From Promethearchaeota archaeon (lineage in GTDB: Archaea > Asgardarchaeota > Lokiarchaeia > Sigyniarchaeales > SOKP01): 42,308 bases of DNA. Below the pieces are notes generated by a model. That model did no database searches, was not told the origin of the DNA, and saw nothing but the letters and a program-made list of their open reading frames with translations. Each line of letters opens with the position of its first letter. Position 1 is the stretch's first letter. The position numbers were made by a program, and so were the translations under genes. The stretch spans positions 1 through 42,308 of the forward strand of contig JAHLWP010000036.1 in assembly GCA_019057865.1 (NCBI GenBank), given 5' to 3'. This document shows positions 26,717 through 35,897 of this stretch, piece after piece.

Positions 26717-28784
26717 AAATTTTTACTATCCTTCCTGCTTTTGAATTTTTGATAAAATTTGACCCTACTAAAAGCTCTCCTATTCCAATTATATTCTTTT
26801 TCTTTTTATCTAGGATGATTACATGATTATTTGGGATTAGATCAGAACTCCAATTTAAAATTCCTGCTCGAAATAAAGTGTTTCCCTTAATTTCCTCTCC
26901 ATCAAATACAATAAAATTAGAATTAATAGAACTTGGATCTTGAGTAATTCGAATGATTCCTTTAAGGGTTAAGCTAATTTGTCCAGTTTTGAATTTAAAA
27001 ACACCTATTTCTTCATTCTTATTAGAGTTTATTAAGCTAATTTTAGTAGAAGCTTTATTTTTCTTTAGAACTATCTCACTAGAAATAATTTTTACTCCTG
27101 AACCTGGACCAAACTGATAATCTAATATTTTTATGAACTTTCTTATCCATGTTTTTGATATAAAATCTTTTCTTGGAAGACTTTCGTTTACTATGTACTT
27201 ATCTTTTTGTTCTTTAATTATATTCTCCAAAGATTGAAGAGATTCTTTAGAGGTTGCTCTTCCATAGATCTTAGAAAAAATAAAATTGTTTTGTAACTTA
27301 GAAGTTGCTTTTTTGGCAATTTCAAGATAACCATCTTCAAGATGACAGATTATTGGAATATTTTTATTATAGTTCTCTAATACTTTTATAAGCATTTCTA
27401 CGGCAATATTAAGTTCCTCAGTATCCCATTCTCCAGTAACTGAAATATCATATGAATTAGCAGGATAAATATTTTCTAATTGTCTTGGAATGATCCCTAA
27501 AGGTGAAGTTAATATAAATTCTTGGAAATATGGAAATTCAGGAAATTTTCTAATTGCCTTATGAAATAATTTATGTGACTTTGATTCTGAATATGGTTTT
27601 TTAGCAGAACATGGAAGTAATATAATTAGTCTAGTCCATGGCTCTGGCTTAAAATGTTCAATGGTTCTTACTCTAAATTCTTGGAAATTAGGTCTATAAT
27701 ATGATGAGGGTCCAAAACATTTAACACTTTTATTTTCTTGGACTATTGGCGTCTCGTATCTTATGAGATCAAAATAAGATTTATCTAAAACTTTTAGAAT
27801 TGAAATTATATTAGTATCATCTAGAGAAGATTTTTCGACAAATGCTCTAAAATCTTCATAAGATATATACTGTTTAATTTTTTTCATATAATTAAACGCT
27901 GATATTAAATTATGTAAACAAAGTAGATCAATTTTTTCGGATGAATATTTATCTTCTAATAAATTCTTTAATTTTCCTTGACACGCAACACAAGAACAAG
28001 GTAAAAATTTTATTTTATAGATTGGTAACAAGTATTCTATCGAATCATAGAAATTTTCTCCTGATAAATACATTAAATAAGAACTATCTATTAGATCGAC
28101 TCCAAGGTATATTAAAATTGGATAAAATTTAGGAATTACCCTACCAGAAGCCATTATAATAATATTATTATCTAAATGTGTTTTAATTTCGACAAGAAGT
28201 CCAATTATGTTCCTGAAGTTGCTAAAATTATCGAAGATATCCGCTAAATTTAATATTTTAATATTTTCATTATTTCTTATCAGTGGAAAATATAGATTAA
28301 CTAATTTAGGGTAATCAAATATTTTTATAGTTATACCAAAATTAAGATTCGGATTATTTTTTAGAATTTTTTCAGCAGAATTAATATAATTTTCAATTTC
28401 CTTTTGAACAAAATCCTTATTAATAATTGTAGTTGGAATATTAAATGGAATTATTGATATTATATTATCCTCAAAAAAAATATCTGAATTTTCAAATAGT
28501 ATTTGTTGAAATCTTTCTAATTTTCCTGTGTGAGTAAAAATAAATCCTGTTTTTTTGAATTTATCCCTAATAAAACTAATCTTCAAAAAAATTTCTTTAG
28601 AAATTATGAATAAATCATGGTTTTCAAATTGTTCTATAAAATTTAATTGATGCATTAAAACATTTCTTATAGGAATAAGGATATTTGGTGTTTTGCTATA
28701 TATTTTAGGCTTTTTAGATATTAAAACCCGTCCTATTCTTGAATAACCAACCTTTGTACTTATTACTTCAAAAAAACGAGTCAT
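26697..28784 (-). CDS. arcS: Archaeosine synthase ArcS (TGT-like, with PUA domain)
   Basis: 695 aa. The N-terminal half is a tRNA-guanine-transglycosylase-like barrel, recognisable by YLGVDLIDSSYLMYLSGE and a zinc site (CSCVACQ). The middle carries the ArcS core LIILLPCSAKKPYSESKSHK with ITSPLGIIPRQLENIYPA-like sequence (SPLGIIPRQLENIYPAN). The last ~75 aa form a PUA RNA-binding domain (GIIRITQDPSS, LFRAGILNWSSDLIPNNHVI, GIGELLVGS). It adds lysine to preQ0 at tRNA position 15, the step before RaSEA. The ATG at 28784 (MTRFFEVIST) is clear. Confidence 0.9.
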   Translation of the reverse strand: MTRFFEVISTKVGYSRIGRVLISKKPKIYSKTPNILIPIRNVLMHQLNFIEQFENHDLFIISKEIFLKISFIRDKFKKTGFIFTHTGKLERFQQILFENSDIFFEDNIISIIPFNIPTTIINKDFVQKEIENYINSAEKILKNNPNLNFGITIKIFDYPKLVNLYFPLIRNNENIKILNLADIFDNFSNFRNIIGLLVEIKTHLDNNIIIMASGRVIPKFYPILIYLGVDLIDSSYLMYLSGENFYDSIEYLLPIYKIKFLPCSCVACQGKLKNLLEDKYSSEKIDLLCLHNLISAFNYMKKIKQYISYEDFRAFVEKSSLDDTNIISILKVLDKSYFDLIRYETPIVQENKSVKCFGPSSYYRPNFQEFRVRTIEHFKPEPWTRLIILLPCSAKKPYSESKSHKLFHKAIRKFPEFPYFQEFILTSPLGIIPRQLENIYPANSYDISVTGEWDTEELNIAVEMLIKVLENYNKNIPIICHLEDGYLEIAKKATSKLQNNFIFSKIYGRATSKESLQSLENIIKEQKDKYIVNESLPRKDFISKTWIRKFIKILDYQFGPGSGVKIISSEIVLKKNKASTKISLINSNKNEEIGVFKFKTGQISLTLKGIIRITQDPSSINSNFIVFDGEEIKGNTLFRAGILNWSSDLIPNNHVIILDKKKKNIIGIGELLVGSNFIKNSKAGRIVKIYEKAQF

Positions 28785-28927
28785 CTTTTTTAATAAAAGA
28801 TATTATAGGATTTATTTTTCGTATTAATTAATGAAATATCCGAAAGTAATTAAGAATTTAGTTACATGTAATTAGAAATAGATTTCCTAAATTCAACAAC
28901 TTTCTTTGGATTTATAAAACAGTTTTT

Positions 28928-29863
28928 TTAATAAAACTTAAAATTTGTATATGGTTTTAACTCATCTAAGACAAAAATGGTAAAAGTATCTTCTATTTCT
29001 TCTGTGTCATAAAGATACTTTATAAAAGATGCATAATCTTCAATATTTCTTACTCGAACAATGGCAAATAATCCATATTGTTCACCAATCCTAAATAGAT
29101 GAGTGATTTCTTGCATCTTTTCTAATTTTAAAGCAATTTGGTTATATTTTGAAGTATCTCTTGGTTTGATTCTAATAAAAAATTTTCCCTTAAATCCTAA
29201 TTTGCTTGGATTAAAATTTATTGCATAATTTAAGATAATTCCTGTTTGTTCAAGATTTTTAATCCTATTGTAAATTGTTGACTGAGAAATCTCAATTTGA
29301 TATTTTCTTTTTAATATCCGAGAAATTTCAAAAGTAGATAGCAATTTTAATCCTTGATCTTCTTCTAAAATTTTTAAAATTAAATAATCAATATTATCCA
29401 AAGTATAATTAACATCTAGTCTAACTTTTGTCAATTCAATTCCATAGGTTTTGTAAACTCTAATTGCTTCAACTAATTGATATTTTTTAAAATAAGAATT
29501 TGACATTATTTTATCTATTATATTTAAAACTTGACTAAATTCATTTGAATCTTTAAAAATAAATAAAGTAAGGAGTGAAAACTCACCAAAAATTCCATCT
29601 AAAATTTTTAACTGGGGTATTTTTTGTAATTCTTCTACAAGATGAGGTTCTTTTGGATTAGTTTTTATTTCAAGAATAATATATTTCAAATTTGGTGAAA
29701 TATTTGGATTAATATTTATAATAAAGTTCTTGATTATATGTTCTCGAGCTAACTGTTCAAATCTATTTTGGAAAGTAACTCTTGTAATCTTTAATTCTCT
29801 TGAAATTTTTGTAATATTCGGTTTTGTTTTGGAATACAATTTTTGTATTATTCCAGTATGCAT
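28928..29863 (-). CDS. Tandem Lrp/AsnC-type transcription regulator
   Basis: 311 aa made of two Lrp/AsnC units in one chain. The first has helix-turn-helix NITKISRELKITRVTFQNRF followed by a RAM-like region (YIILEIKTNPKEPHLVEEL). The second has a longer helix-turn-helix (FEISRILKRKYQIEISQSTIYNRIKNLE) and its own RAM-like region (GKFFIRIKPRDTSKYNQIAL). Normal members have a single unit of ~150 aa and dimerise, so this chain may be an internal dimer. It is divergent from ahcY with 127 nt between them, so that gene or itself may be the target (inference). Confidence 0.82.
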   Translation of the reverse strand: MHTGIIQKLYSKTKPNITKISRELKITRVTFQNRFEQLAREHIIKNFIININPNISPNLKYIILEIKTNPKEPHLVEELQKIPQLKILDGIFGEFSLLTLFIFKDSNEFSQVLNIIDKIMSNSYFKKYQLVEAIRVYKTYGIELTKVRLDVNYTLDNIDYLILKILEEDQGLKLLSTFEISRILKRKYQIEISQSTIYNRIKNLEQTGIILNYAINFNPSKLGFKGKFFIRIKPRDTSKYNQIALKLEKMQEITHLFRIGEQYGLFAIVRVRNIEDYASFIKYLYDTEEIEDTFTIFVLDELKPYTNFKFY

Positions 29864-29990
29864 TTTTTAAGTAAATAATAATTTGCTTAAATTTTTTATA
29901 ATTATTATACAATTTTCCAAGATCATATTTAAATAAAATCATAAAATTACTAATATTAATCATAATGATTTAAAATATGTGATTTATAAA

Positions 29991-31259
29991 ATGGTAAATT
30001 ACAAAGTCGCCGATGAGTCTTTAAGTGAAAAGGGAAAAGAAGCATTATATATTGCGGAGAGGAAAATGCCTGTAACTGCTAAAGTAATTCGAGATAGATT
30101 TACGAAGGAAAAGCCTTTAAAAGGTATAACTATAGCAGGATGTCTCCATATTACAAAAGAAACGGGAAACTTAGCTCGAACATTAAAATCGGGAGGTGCA
30201 GAAGTTTATCTATGCAGTAGTAATCCATTATCTACTCAAGATGATGTTGCTGCGGCTCTAATTAAAGAAGATATAAATGTATTCGCGTGGCATGGCAATA
30301 CAGATGAAGAATTTTATTGGTGTATTAGAAAATGCTTAGAGGCTAAACCAAATATCTTAATTGATGATGGAGCAGATTTGATCGTTACATTGCATAACGA
30401 ATTTCCAGAACTAATAGAAAACGGAACTATTATTGGATGTCAGGAGGAAACAACAACAGGCGTAAAGAGATTTAGGGCCATGGATAAACACGGAGCATTA
30501 AAAGTTCCATTATTTCCTGTAAATGATGCAAGATGTAAAAACCAGTTCGATAATGAGCTAGGTACAGGACAAGGGATTATTTCAGCAATTTACGGGATGC
30601 ATGTCCTGTTTGCGGGAAAGAAAGTAGTCATTGCAGGTTATGGCCATTGCAGCTCAGGAATGGCACTTAGAGCAAGAGGTTTAGGAGCCGATGTTATTAT
30701 AACTGAAGTTGATCCAATAAAAGCACTTCAAGCAAGGTTCGCAGGATATCAGGTTATGCCAATTGCTAGAGCAATTCCAGATGCAGACATTATCCTAACA
30801 GCAACTGGTTGTAAGCATGTTATACCTCCAAAACCTGAAATATTTGACATGCTTAAGGATGGAGTTATTCTTGGAAATTTAGGACACTTTGATATTGAAA
30901 TCCCCACAAAAGAATTATACGAATACGCAATAGAAATTAAACCTATTCGTAGATATGTTGAGGAATTAACACTTCCAAATGGTAATAAAACATATTTATT
31001 GGCAAAGGGACGTTTGGCAAATCTTGTATTATCTGAAGGGCATCCTAGCGAAGTTATGGATTTGAGTTTTGGATTACAATCTTTAATGTCAGAATATATT
31101 GTTAAAAATAAGGGTTTATGGAAGGCTGGATTTATTAATATTCCCCCTGAAATTGATGATAAAGTTGGCTTCCTAAAATTAGAATCGATGGGTATTAAGA
31201 TAGATAAATTAACAGAGGAACAATATAACTATATTCATGGCTATCTTGAAGGAACCTAA
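29991..31259 (+). CDS. ahcY: Adenosylhomocysteinase (S-adenosylhomocysteine hydrolase)
   Basis: The enzyme splits S-adenosylhomocysteine into adenosine and homocysteine, removing product inhibition of methyltransferases. Conserved blocks are GCLHITKETGNLARTLKSGG, CSSNPLSTQDDVAAAL, CQEETTTGVKRF, and the NAD-binding VVIAGYGHCSSGMALRARG. It ends GYLEGT, without the C-terminal K-x6-Y extension of many bacterial and eukaryotic enzymes, as is usual for the archaeal form. I start at ATG 29991 (MVNYKVADES, 422 aa). A GTG four codons earlier is possible. Confidence 0.94.
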   Translation: MVNYKVADESLSEKGKEALYIAERKMPVTAKVIRDRFTKEKPLKGITIAGCLHITKETGNLARTLKSGGAEVYLCSSNPLSTQDDVAAALIKEDINVFAWHGNTDEEFYWCIRKCLEAKPNILIDDGADLIVTLHNEFPELIENGTIIGCQEETTTGVKRFRAMDKHGALKVPLFPVNDARCKNQFDNELGTGQGIISAIYGMHVLFAGKKVVIAGYGHCSSGMALRARGLGADVIITEVDPIKALQARFAGYQVMPIARAIPDADIILTATGCKHVIPPKPEIFDMLKDGVILGNLGHFDIEIPTKELYEYAIEIKPIRRYVEELTLPNGNKTYLLAKGRLANLVLSEGHPSEVMDLSFGLQSLMSEYIVKNKGLWKAGFINIPPEIDDKVGFLKLESMGIKIDKLTEEQYNYIHGYLEGT

Positions 31260-31297
31260 ATTTTTAGTATTTTAAAAGCTTAATCTTTTTCATAATA

Positions 31298-32323
31298 TTA
31301 TATTTTTGGATTTAAAATATTCTCTGCGTGAATATCTACTCCATAAATCTCATAAGCTAATTTTTTCAAACCATTTATTCCAATAGGTTCTTCTTTAAGT
31401 CTTTTAGATTGCCAGATCTTTAATTTTTTAAATTCACTTTTAATTTCTTTGATATATTTTAGTTGATTTGAGTGTAGAGTATTGCAAAAATCACATTTTT
31501 TTGTTTCAGGAGTAATCATATTAATGTGAACTCCTTCTAATTTAATATATTTTTCCGTTAAATCTCTCGCTCTTTTTATTTCCTCAAAACTCGGCTTTTC
31601 AGCAATAGTAACAAGTCTAAGTGAACCAATATCGTGAATCAGGTCTGAAATTCGTTCACCGCGCTTTTCGAGCTCTACAATCATATTAAAGATTTCTTTT
31701 CCTAATTCTCTTCGCTGTTTATGATCATCAAATGGTTTTATGATATTCCTCCACATTTTTGAAACATTTCTAATAGCTCCTTTAATAGAATTATAGAAGT
31801 TTAAAGAATATTTTAAAACTACTTTTACTTGATCTTCCGGAATCTCAAATAAAGTAATCATGTTTGCAGTAGGAGGGAAATCTGCGATAACTATATCAAA
31901 TTGAATATCATCAACATTAATATCTTCAGCGTCTAAAATTTTTTGAAAAAACATCGCATTTTTTAGAGCCAATGGAATAGAATTTGCTGTAAAAGTTTTA
32001 TCTATAAATTTTTCAATTTGGGGGATCATCCCAACAATAGGCATCTGTTTCATTAGGTTTTTCATTTTTTGTATCAGTTCTTTTGTGTATTCCTTAGCAT
32101 ATATATTAGCATCGGGTTCAATTCCCCAGAGGTTTCTAGATAATGGAGTAAGTTTATTATTAATCTCTAATTGAAATAGGTCACTAAGATTGTGTGCCAT
32201 ATCAAAAGAAATCAGAAGTATCTTTTTATTAGGGAGCAAATCTGATAATAAAACTGCTGTAGCAGCGCTAATAGAGCTTTTTCCAACTCCTCCTTTGCCA
32301 CCTAAAACGAGAATTTTCTCCAT
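31298..32323 (-). CDS. Get3/ArsA-family ATPase
   Basis: 341 aa with the deviant Walker A GGKGGVGKSS (from residue 8), the switch regions FDMAHNLSDLF and VIADFPPTANMITLFEIPE, and a later CxxC (CDFCNTLHSN). The family includes the ArsA arsenite-pump ATPases and Get3, which targets tail-anchored membrane proteins. The single ATPase domain plus CxxC, used in Get3 for a zinc-bridged dimer, favours a Get3-like role. No arsenite pump is nearby. The helical part rich in Met and hydrophobics (IQKMKNLMKQMPIVGMIPQI) could be the client groove. Confidence 0.82.
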   Translation of the reverse strand: MEKILVLGGKGGVGKSSISAATAVLLSDLLPNKKILLISFDMAHNLSDLFQLEINNKLTPLSRNLWGIEPDANIYAKEYTKELIQKMKNLMKQMPIVGMIPQIEKFIDKTFTANSIPLALKNAMFFQKILDAEDINVDDIQFDIVIADFPPTANMITLFEIPEDQVKVVLKYSLNFYNSIKGAIRNVSKMWRNIIKPFDDHKQRRELGKEIFNMIVELEKRGERISDLIHDIGSLRLVTIAEKPSFEEIKRARDLTEKYIKLEGVHINMITPETKKCDFCNTLHSNQLKYIKEIKSEFKKLKIWQSKRLKEEPIGINGLKKLAYEIYGVDIHAENILNPKI

Positions 32324-32436
32324 TTATGGCATTTTAGATTTTAAATTTTTAAGATTATATAATAAAAATAAAAATGCCATAAAAAGCTAATCAGATTCAA
32401 ATTAATATTAAAGAAGAATATAGATAATAATATCAT

Positions 32437-32631
32437 TTAAGATTTATTAGGAATCTGTTGTTTTGGATCAGGATAGAAAATCAATTTGCCTGTAACTTTA
32501 GATTCAGATCCTTTTTCTTTTTTAAAATAAAAATAAAATCTGCCTATGTCTGTATTTAATTTATATTTCACATAATTTTTTTTAGATTCTGAAAAAAGCT
32601 TTTCTATTAAAATTCTATTCCAATAACTCAT
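32437..32631 (-). CDS. Small protein, function unknown
   Basis: A 64-aa frame from ATG (MSYWNRILIEKLFSESKK). It has alternating strands (VKYKLNTDIGRFYFYFKK, VTGKLIFYP), which suggests a small beta-rich fold, but no family is recognised. It lies between the Get3-like gene and dnaG. It has a sensible composition and a clean stop, but chance is possible. Confidence 0.45.
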   Translation of the reverse strand: MSYWNRILIEKLFSESKKNYVKYKLNTDIGRFYFYFKKEKGSESKVTGKLIFYPDPKQQIPNKS

Positions 32632-32892
32632 TGATATAGATTATAACTCTTATCTAAAAAATAAATATCTCATGAGGATATTATTTTTTACTTTTTGAGA
32701 AATTCTTTAGATTCACAAAAAATAAATTGATTGAATAATTTTATTAAAATATAATCATCGCAATTATGATGATTTTAAATTATATATTAAAATTATTTAA
32801 AAAATTCAAAAAATCAAACTCATACAATTTATCATTTTACTTTCATAAATTTTGAATGTGAGTTTAGATTTCATTATGAAAAATAAAAATAA

Positions 32893-32903
32893 AGGAAGTG
32901 ATC
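32893..32903 (+). promoter_or_regulatory. Shine-Dalgarno site of dnaG
   Basis: AGGAAGTGATC differs at one base from the ideal complement of the 16S tail. It lies at normal distance from ATT 32907 but overlaps the in-frame GTG at 32898. This argues for ATT as the start, though GTG cannot be ruled out. Confidence 0.5.
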
Positions 32904-34122
32904 AAGATTACCAGTCAAAATGAATTTACCACAAAATATATTATCACCACAAAATTTGTCATTAAAGGTGTTGTAGAAAAAAGCGATATTGTTGGGGCTA
33001 TTTTTGGCCAGAGATAAAGAAACTTGAAGCCAATTCGGCTTAATCGGCTAAACTGAAGGTCTTCTTTTGGATCTGGATTTAAGGGATTTACAAAAATCTG
33101 GACGAATTGGAAGAATCGAGGTTGATAATGAATCCAAGGAAGGAATTTCCGAAGGGATCATTAAAATACCTAGTAGTCTCACTCGTAAAGAAACAGCACT
33201 ATTAGCTGCGACTGTTGAAACAGTATCTAGGGTTGGACCTTGCGAAGCAGAAATGAAACTCTTAGAGATTCGTGATGTTCGCGAAACAAAACGAAAAAAA
33301 ATAATTAAACGTGCTACTGAACTTCTAAAAGAGTGGGATCAAAAATCTTTAGAACCAAGTGAAATAGAAGAACAAATTGACACAGATATTAAACTTGGAG
33401 AAATTCTTTCTTGGAGTAAAGAAAAATTACCTGCTGGACCCGAAGTAGATAGTAATCCTAATTTAATAATTGTGGAAGGTCGTGCAGATGTTTTAAACTT
33501 ATTAAGGATTGGTGTTAAAAATACAATTGCAGTTCAAGGAACTCAAGTACCTAAGTCAGTAATAAAATTAACAAAAAATAAGAGTTCGGTAACAGCTTTT
33601 ATGGATGGAGATAGGGGTGGAACGATCATCTTAAAGGAACTTTTACAAGTTGCTAAAATTGATTTCATTGCTAGAGCTCCTGATGGATATGAGGTTGAGG
33701 AATTAACTAGAAAGCAATTGATAAAAGCACTACAAAACAAGAAAAACGTTAATTCGTTTAAAGAAATAAAGGATATGGAAAAAGTTGAATCAAAATATAT
33801 AGGTAAAGAAGAAAGGCTTTATCGTGTCTTAAGAAATCTTAAGGTTAAAAATGAATCTGCAATCATTGAGGCTATTAAAGATATTGAACCTGGTCATAGT
33901 ATAGGTTTTAATAAAGCAATGGAGAAGCTATTTGATATACCGGTTGGAGAACTTTATGAAAAGATCAGAAATTATAAAGCTACCCAATATTTGATAATAG
34001 ATGGTATTTTAACCAAACGTCTTCTCTCCCTATCAATAAAAATGAAAATAAACTTTGTTGCTTGCAAAAATAAAGAAGAGGAAGTAGTAATTCCTGAAAA
34101 TATTACTGTGCACTATTTCTAA
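32898..34122 (+). CDS. dnaG: DnaG-type primase, interrupted by a 40-nt intron (exons about 32898-33011 and 33052-34122)
   Basis: Archaeal DnaG is a TOPRIM protein linked to priming and to the RNA exosome. Exon 1 encodes (TSQNEFTTKYI)ITTKFVIKGVVEKSDIVGAIFGQ. It is followed at once by AGA-TAA in frame. The protein resumes at 33052 with TEGLLLDLDLRDLQKSGRIG and continues through the TOPRIM domain (LIIVEGRADVLNLLRIG, VTAFMDGDRGG) to the stop. Joining 33011 to 33052 restores the invariant GAIFGQTEGLL motif exactly and gives about 391 aa. Without removal the product would be about 37 aa. The start is either GTG 32898 or, better placed behind the Shine-Dalgarno, ATT 32907. A translation from TTG 33067 would lose the conserved N-terminus. 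Confidence 0.88.
33012..33051 (+). other. Probable bulge-helix-bulge intron in dnaG mRNA
   Basis: The 40-nt insert splits codons Gln and Thr of GQTEGLL. GGCC (33006-33009) can pair with GGCT (33046-33049), with one G-U pair, to give the four-pair central helix. It is flanked by three-base bulges AGA (33010-33012) and AAA (33050-33052). Cutting after the second base of each bulge, as the archaeal tRNA-splicing endonuclease does, gives exactly the ends that restore the protein. Inner pairing follows: GAT (33013-33015) with ATC (33043-33045), then hairpin AAGCC/GGCTT (33027-33041). The outer helix is weak, so this is a relaxed form of the motif. Confidence 0.75.
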
Positions 34123-34158
34123 TTAATCAAATTTTAATGACTCTTTTCTTTTTTTTCT

Positions 34159-34581
34159 TTATTGTTCTTGTCTAATTCTTATGCTAAGAGGTGTTTCTTT
34201 AGTAATCACATTTGACACAGGACAATATTCATGAAAAATTTTTTTACATAAATCAATTTTCTCTTTTGATTGTCCACTTTTAGGAGTAAATAATAACTCT
34301 ATATCAATTTTTACTAATTTTAAAGAATATTTAGGTCCTGAATGCTTTAATTTTCCATCTACAACAATTTCTAATTTCTCGCTTAGAATATTATGCTTTT
34401 GTAGACAATAGATAAAAGAATTACCAATACAACCCCCGATTCCAATTAGTACATATTCAAGAGGGCTAGGCGCTAGATTTGTACCACTAAATGATTCTGG
34501 TTCATCAATATGAATGCTTTTAAAACGCCTTGCTTGTGCTAAAAAATGGAGTTTCTCTGAATAATTAAGTGTGACTTTCAT
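34159..34581 (-). CDS. OsmC-family protein
   Basis: 140 aa. The two reactive cysteines of the OsmC/Ohr family are present: C51 in IGIGGCIGNSF and C120 in HEYCPVSNVI. These proteins reduce organic peroxides or handle reactive sulfur species as dimers. The N-terminal strand region and LAPSPLEYVLIGIG fit the YhfA-like branch. It is convergent with dnaG, 36 nt apart. Confidence 0.85.
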   Translation of the reverse strand: MKVTLNYSEKLHFLAQARRFKSIHIDEPESFSGTNLAPSPLEYVLIGIGGCIGNSFIYCLQKHNILSEKLEIVVDGKLKHSGPKYSLKLVKIDIELLFTPKSGQSKEKIDLCKKIFHEYCPVSNVITKETPLSIRIRQEQ

Positions 34582-34633
34582 TGTTATTTTAAAAATTTAG
34601 ATCTTATTTAAGAATTATAGAAAAAAGTGAAAA

Positions 34634-34873
34634 TTATCTAGCAAAGGGCACAAAGTTAAAAATAAGTTGAATGATATATGATATTGCTCCTAAAAGAACA
34701 AGTCCAATGGCACAAATTTTAAAAACTAAAAAATATTCCTTCCTATCCGGTTTATTTGAAATTTTCAAAATTCTTTTTGTGTTTTGAAAGAAAATTCCTA
34801 ATCTTTCATAGATACTTGGTTTCTTCTTCTTTTCAAATTGAGAATATTTTTCATATTTTGGGTAGTTTGACAC
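34634..34873 (-). CDS. secE: Protein translocase subunit SecE (Sec61 gamma)
   Basis: 79 aa with a conserved amphipathic helix (LGIFFQNTKRILKISNKPDRKEYF) followed by a single C-terminal membrane span (VFKICAIGLVLLGAISYIIQLIF), the SecE/Sec61 gamma plan. It clamps the SecY channel. The start is GTG 34873. It follows ftsY on the same strand, an arrangement seen in other archaea. Confidence 0.88.
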   Translation of the reverse strand: MSNYPKYEKYSQFEKKKKPSIYERLGIFFQNTKRILKISNKPDRKEYFLVFKICAIGLVLLGAISYIIQLIFNFVPFAR

Positions 34874-34934
34874 AATAAGATTAAGAATTAGTCTTTAAAA
34901 AAGTTAACTTTTGAGGAAACACTCATATTTTTTA

Positions 34935-35834
34935 TTATGAAATATCGAGAATACTTGATATGAAAAAATCGCGATCAAAAGGTATTAGGTCCTCATAATT
35001 TTGTCCCGTTCCAAGAAATAGAATAGGTTTTTTTGTTTCAAAAGAGATAGATAATGCTGCACCCCCTCTTGCATCAGCATCTAATTTAGTTAAAATATTT
35101 GCATCAATCCCTACATGTTTTTTAAATTCCTTTGCTTGATAAAGAGCATCATTTCCAGCAAGACTATCACCTACAAAAATAATTAAATCCGGTTGAGCAA
35201 CTCTACATATCTTTTGCATTTCAATCATTAAATTCTTATCCGTAACTTGTCTACCTGCGGTATCAATTAATACTACATTAATATTCTTAGCCTTTGCATG
35301 CTCAATTGCATCATAACCTACCGAAGCAGGATCCGAATTATATTCATGCTTAATAACTCTTACTCCAACATTTTCCATATGATAAGACAATTGCTCTATA
35401 GCAGCGGCTCTAAATGTGTCGGATGCTGCTGCTACTACAGATATATTATTCTTTTTTAAATAATATGCAATTTTAGCCATAGTCGTTGTTTTTCCAGTTC
35501 CATTAACTCCAAGAAAAACAATTACATATGGTTCATTTGTTTTGCTTTTTTTCTTTATTTCATCTAATAAATCTACTTCGTTTTCAGGTGTTAGTATACC
35601 TGTTATAACATCTTTTAGTGTATCAAATACCATTTTTTTAGTTGAACTTAATCGACCAATTTGTTCTCCCTTAAAAGAGTCAATTATCTTGTTGCAAATT
35701 TCATCAGCAGTATCCATGGCAACATCATTACTTACAAGGAGGAGTTTTAAATCATTGATAGCCTCGTCCATTTTTTTTTCCGTTAGGGTTTTTTTTACAA
35801 AAAGTGAAAAAGTATTCTTCAATTTTTCGAGCAT
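34935..35834 (-). CDS. ftsY: Signal recognition particle receptor FtsY
   Basis: A 299-aa SRP GTPase with a helical N domain and a G domain: G1 GVNGTGKTT, the insertion-box region AAASDTFRAAAIEQL, G3 DTAGR, G4 TKLDADARGGAALS and the closing FLGTGQNYEDLIPFD. It docks the ribosome-SRP complex at the membrane. The long acidic A domain of bacterial FtsY is absent, as usual in archaea. It is in the same run as pfdA and secE. Confidence 0.94.
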   Translation of the reverse strand: MLEKLKNTFSLFVKKTLTEKKMDEAINDLKLLLVSNDVAMDTADEICNKIIDSFKGEQIGRLSSTKKMVFDTLKDVITGILTPENEVDLLDEIKKKSKTNEPYVIVFLGVNGTGKTTTMAKIAYYLKKNNISVVAAASDTFRAAAIEQLSYHMENVGVRVIKHEYNSDPASVGYDAIEHAKAKNINVVLIDTAGRQVTDKNLMIEMQKICRVAQPDLIIFVGDSLAGNDALYQAKEFKKHVGIDANILTKLDADARGGAALSISFETKKPILFLGTGQNYEDLIPFDRDFFISSILDIS

Positions 35835-35897
35835 TTATTTCTCCACACTAATTTAAAAATTATCTGAAATTATAACAAGATTTTATATAAAACAAGC

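Noticed and set aside
33012..33051. Sequencing error or simple frameshift in dnaG
   Set aside because: The insert is 40 bases with exact motif repair and correctly placed bulges. This does not look like a base-calling error.
33067..34122. dnaG starting at TTG 33067
   Set aside because: This would remove the conserved N-terminal GAIFGQTEGLL region that is plainly encoded upstream.
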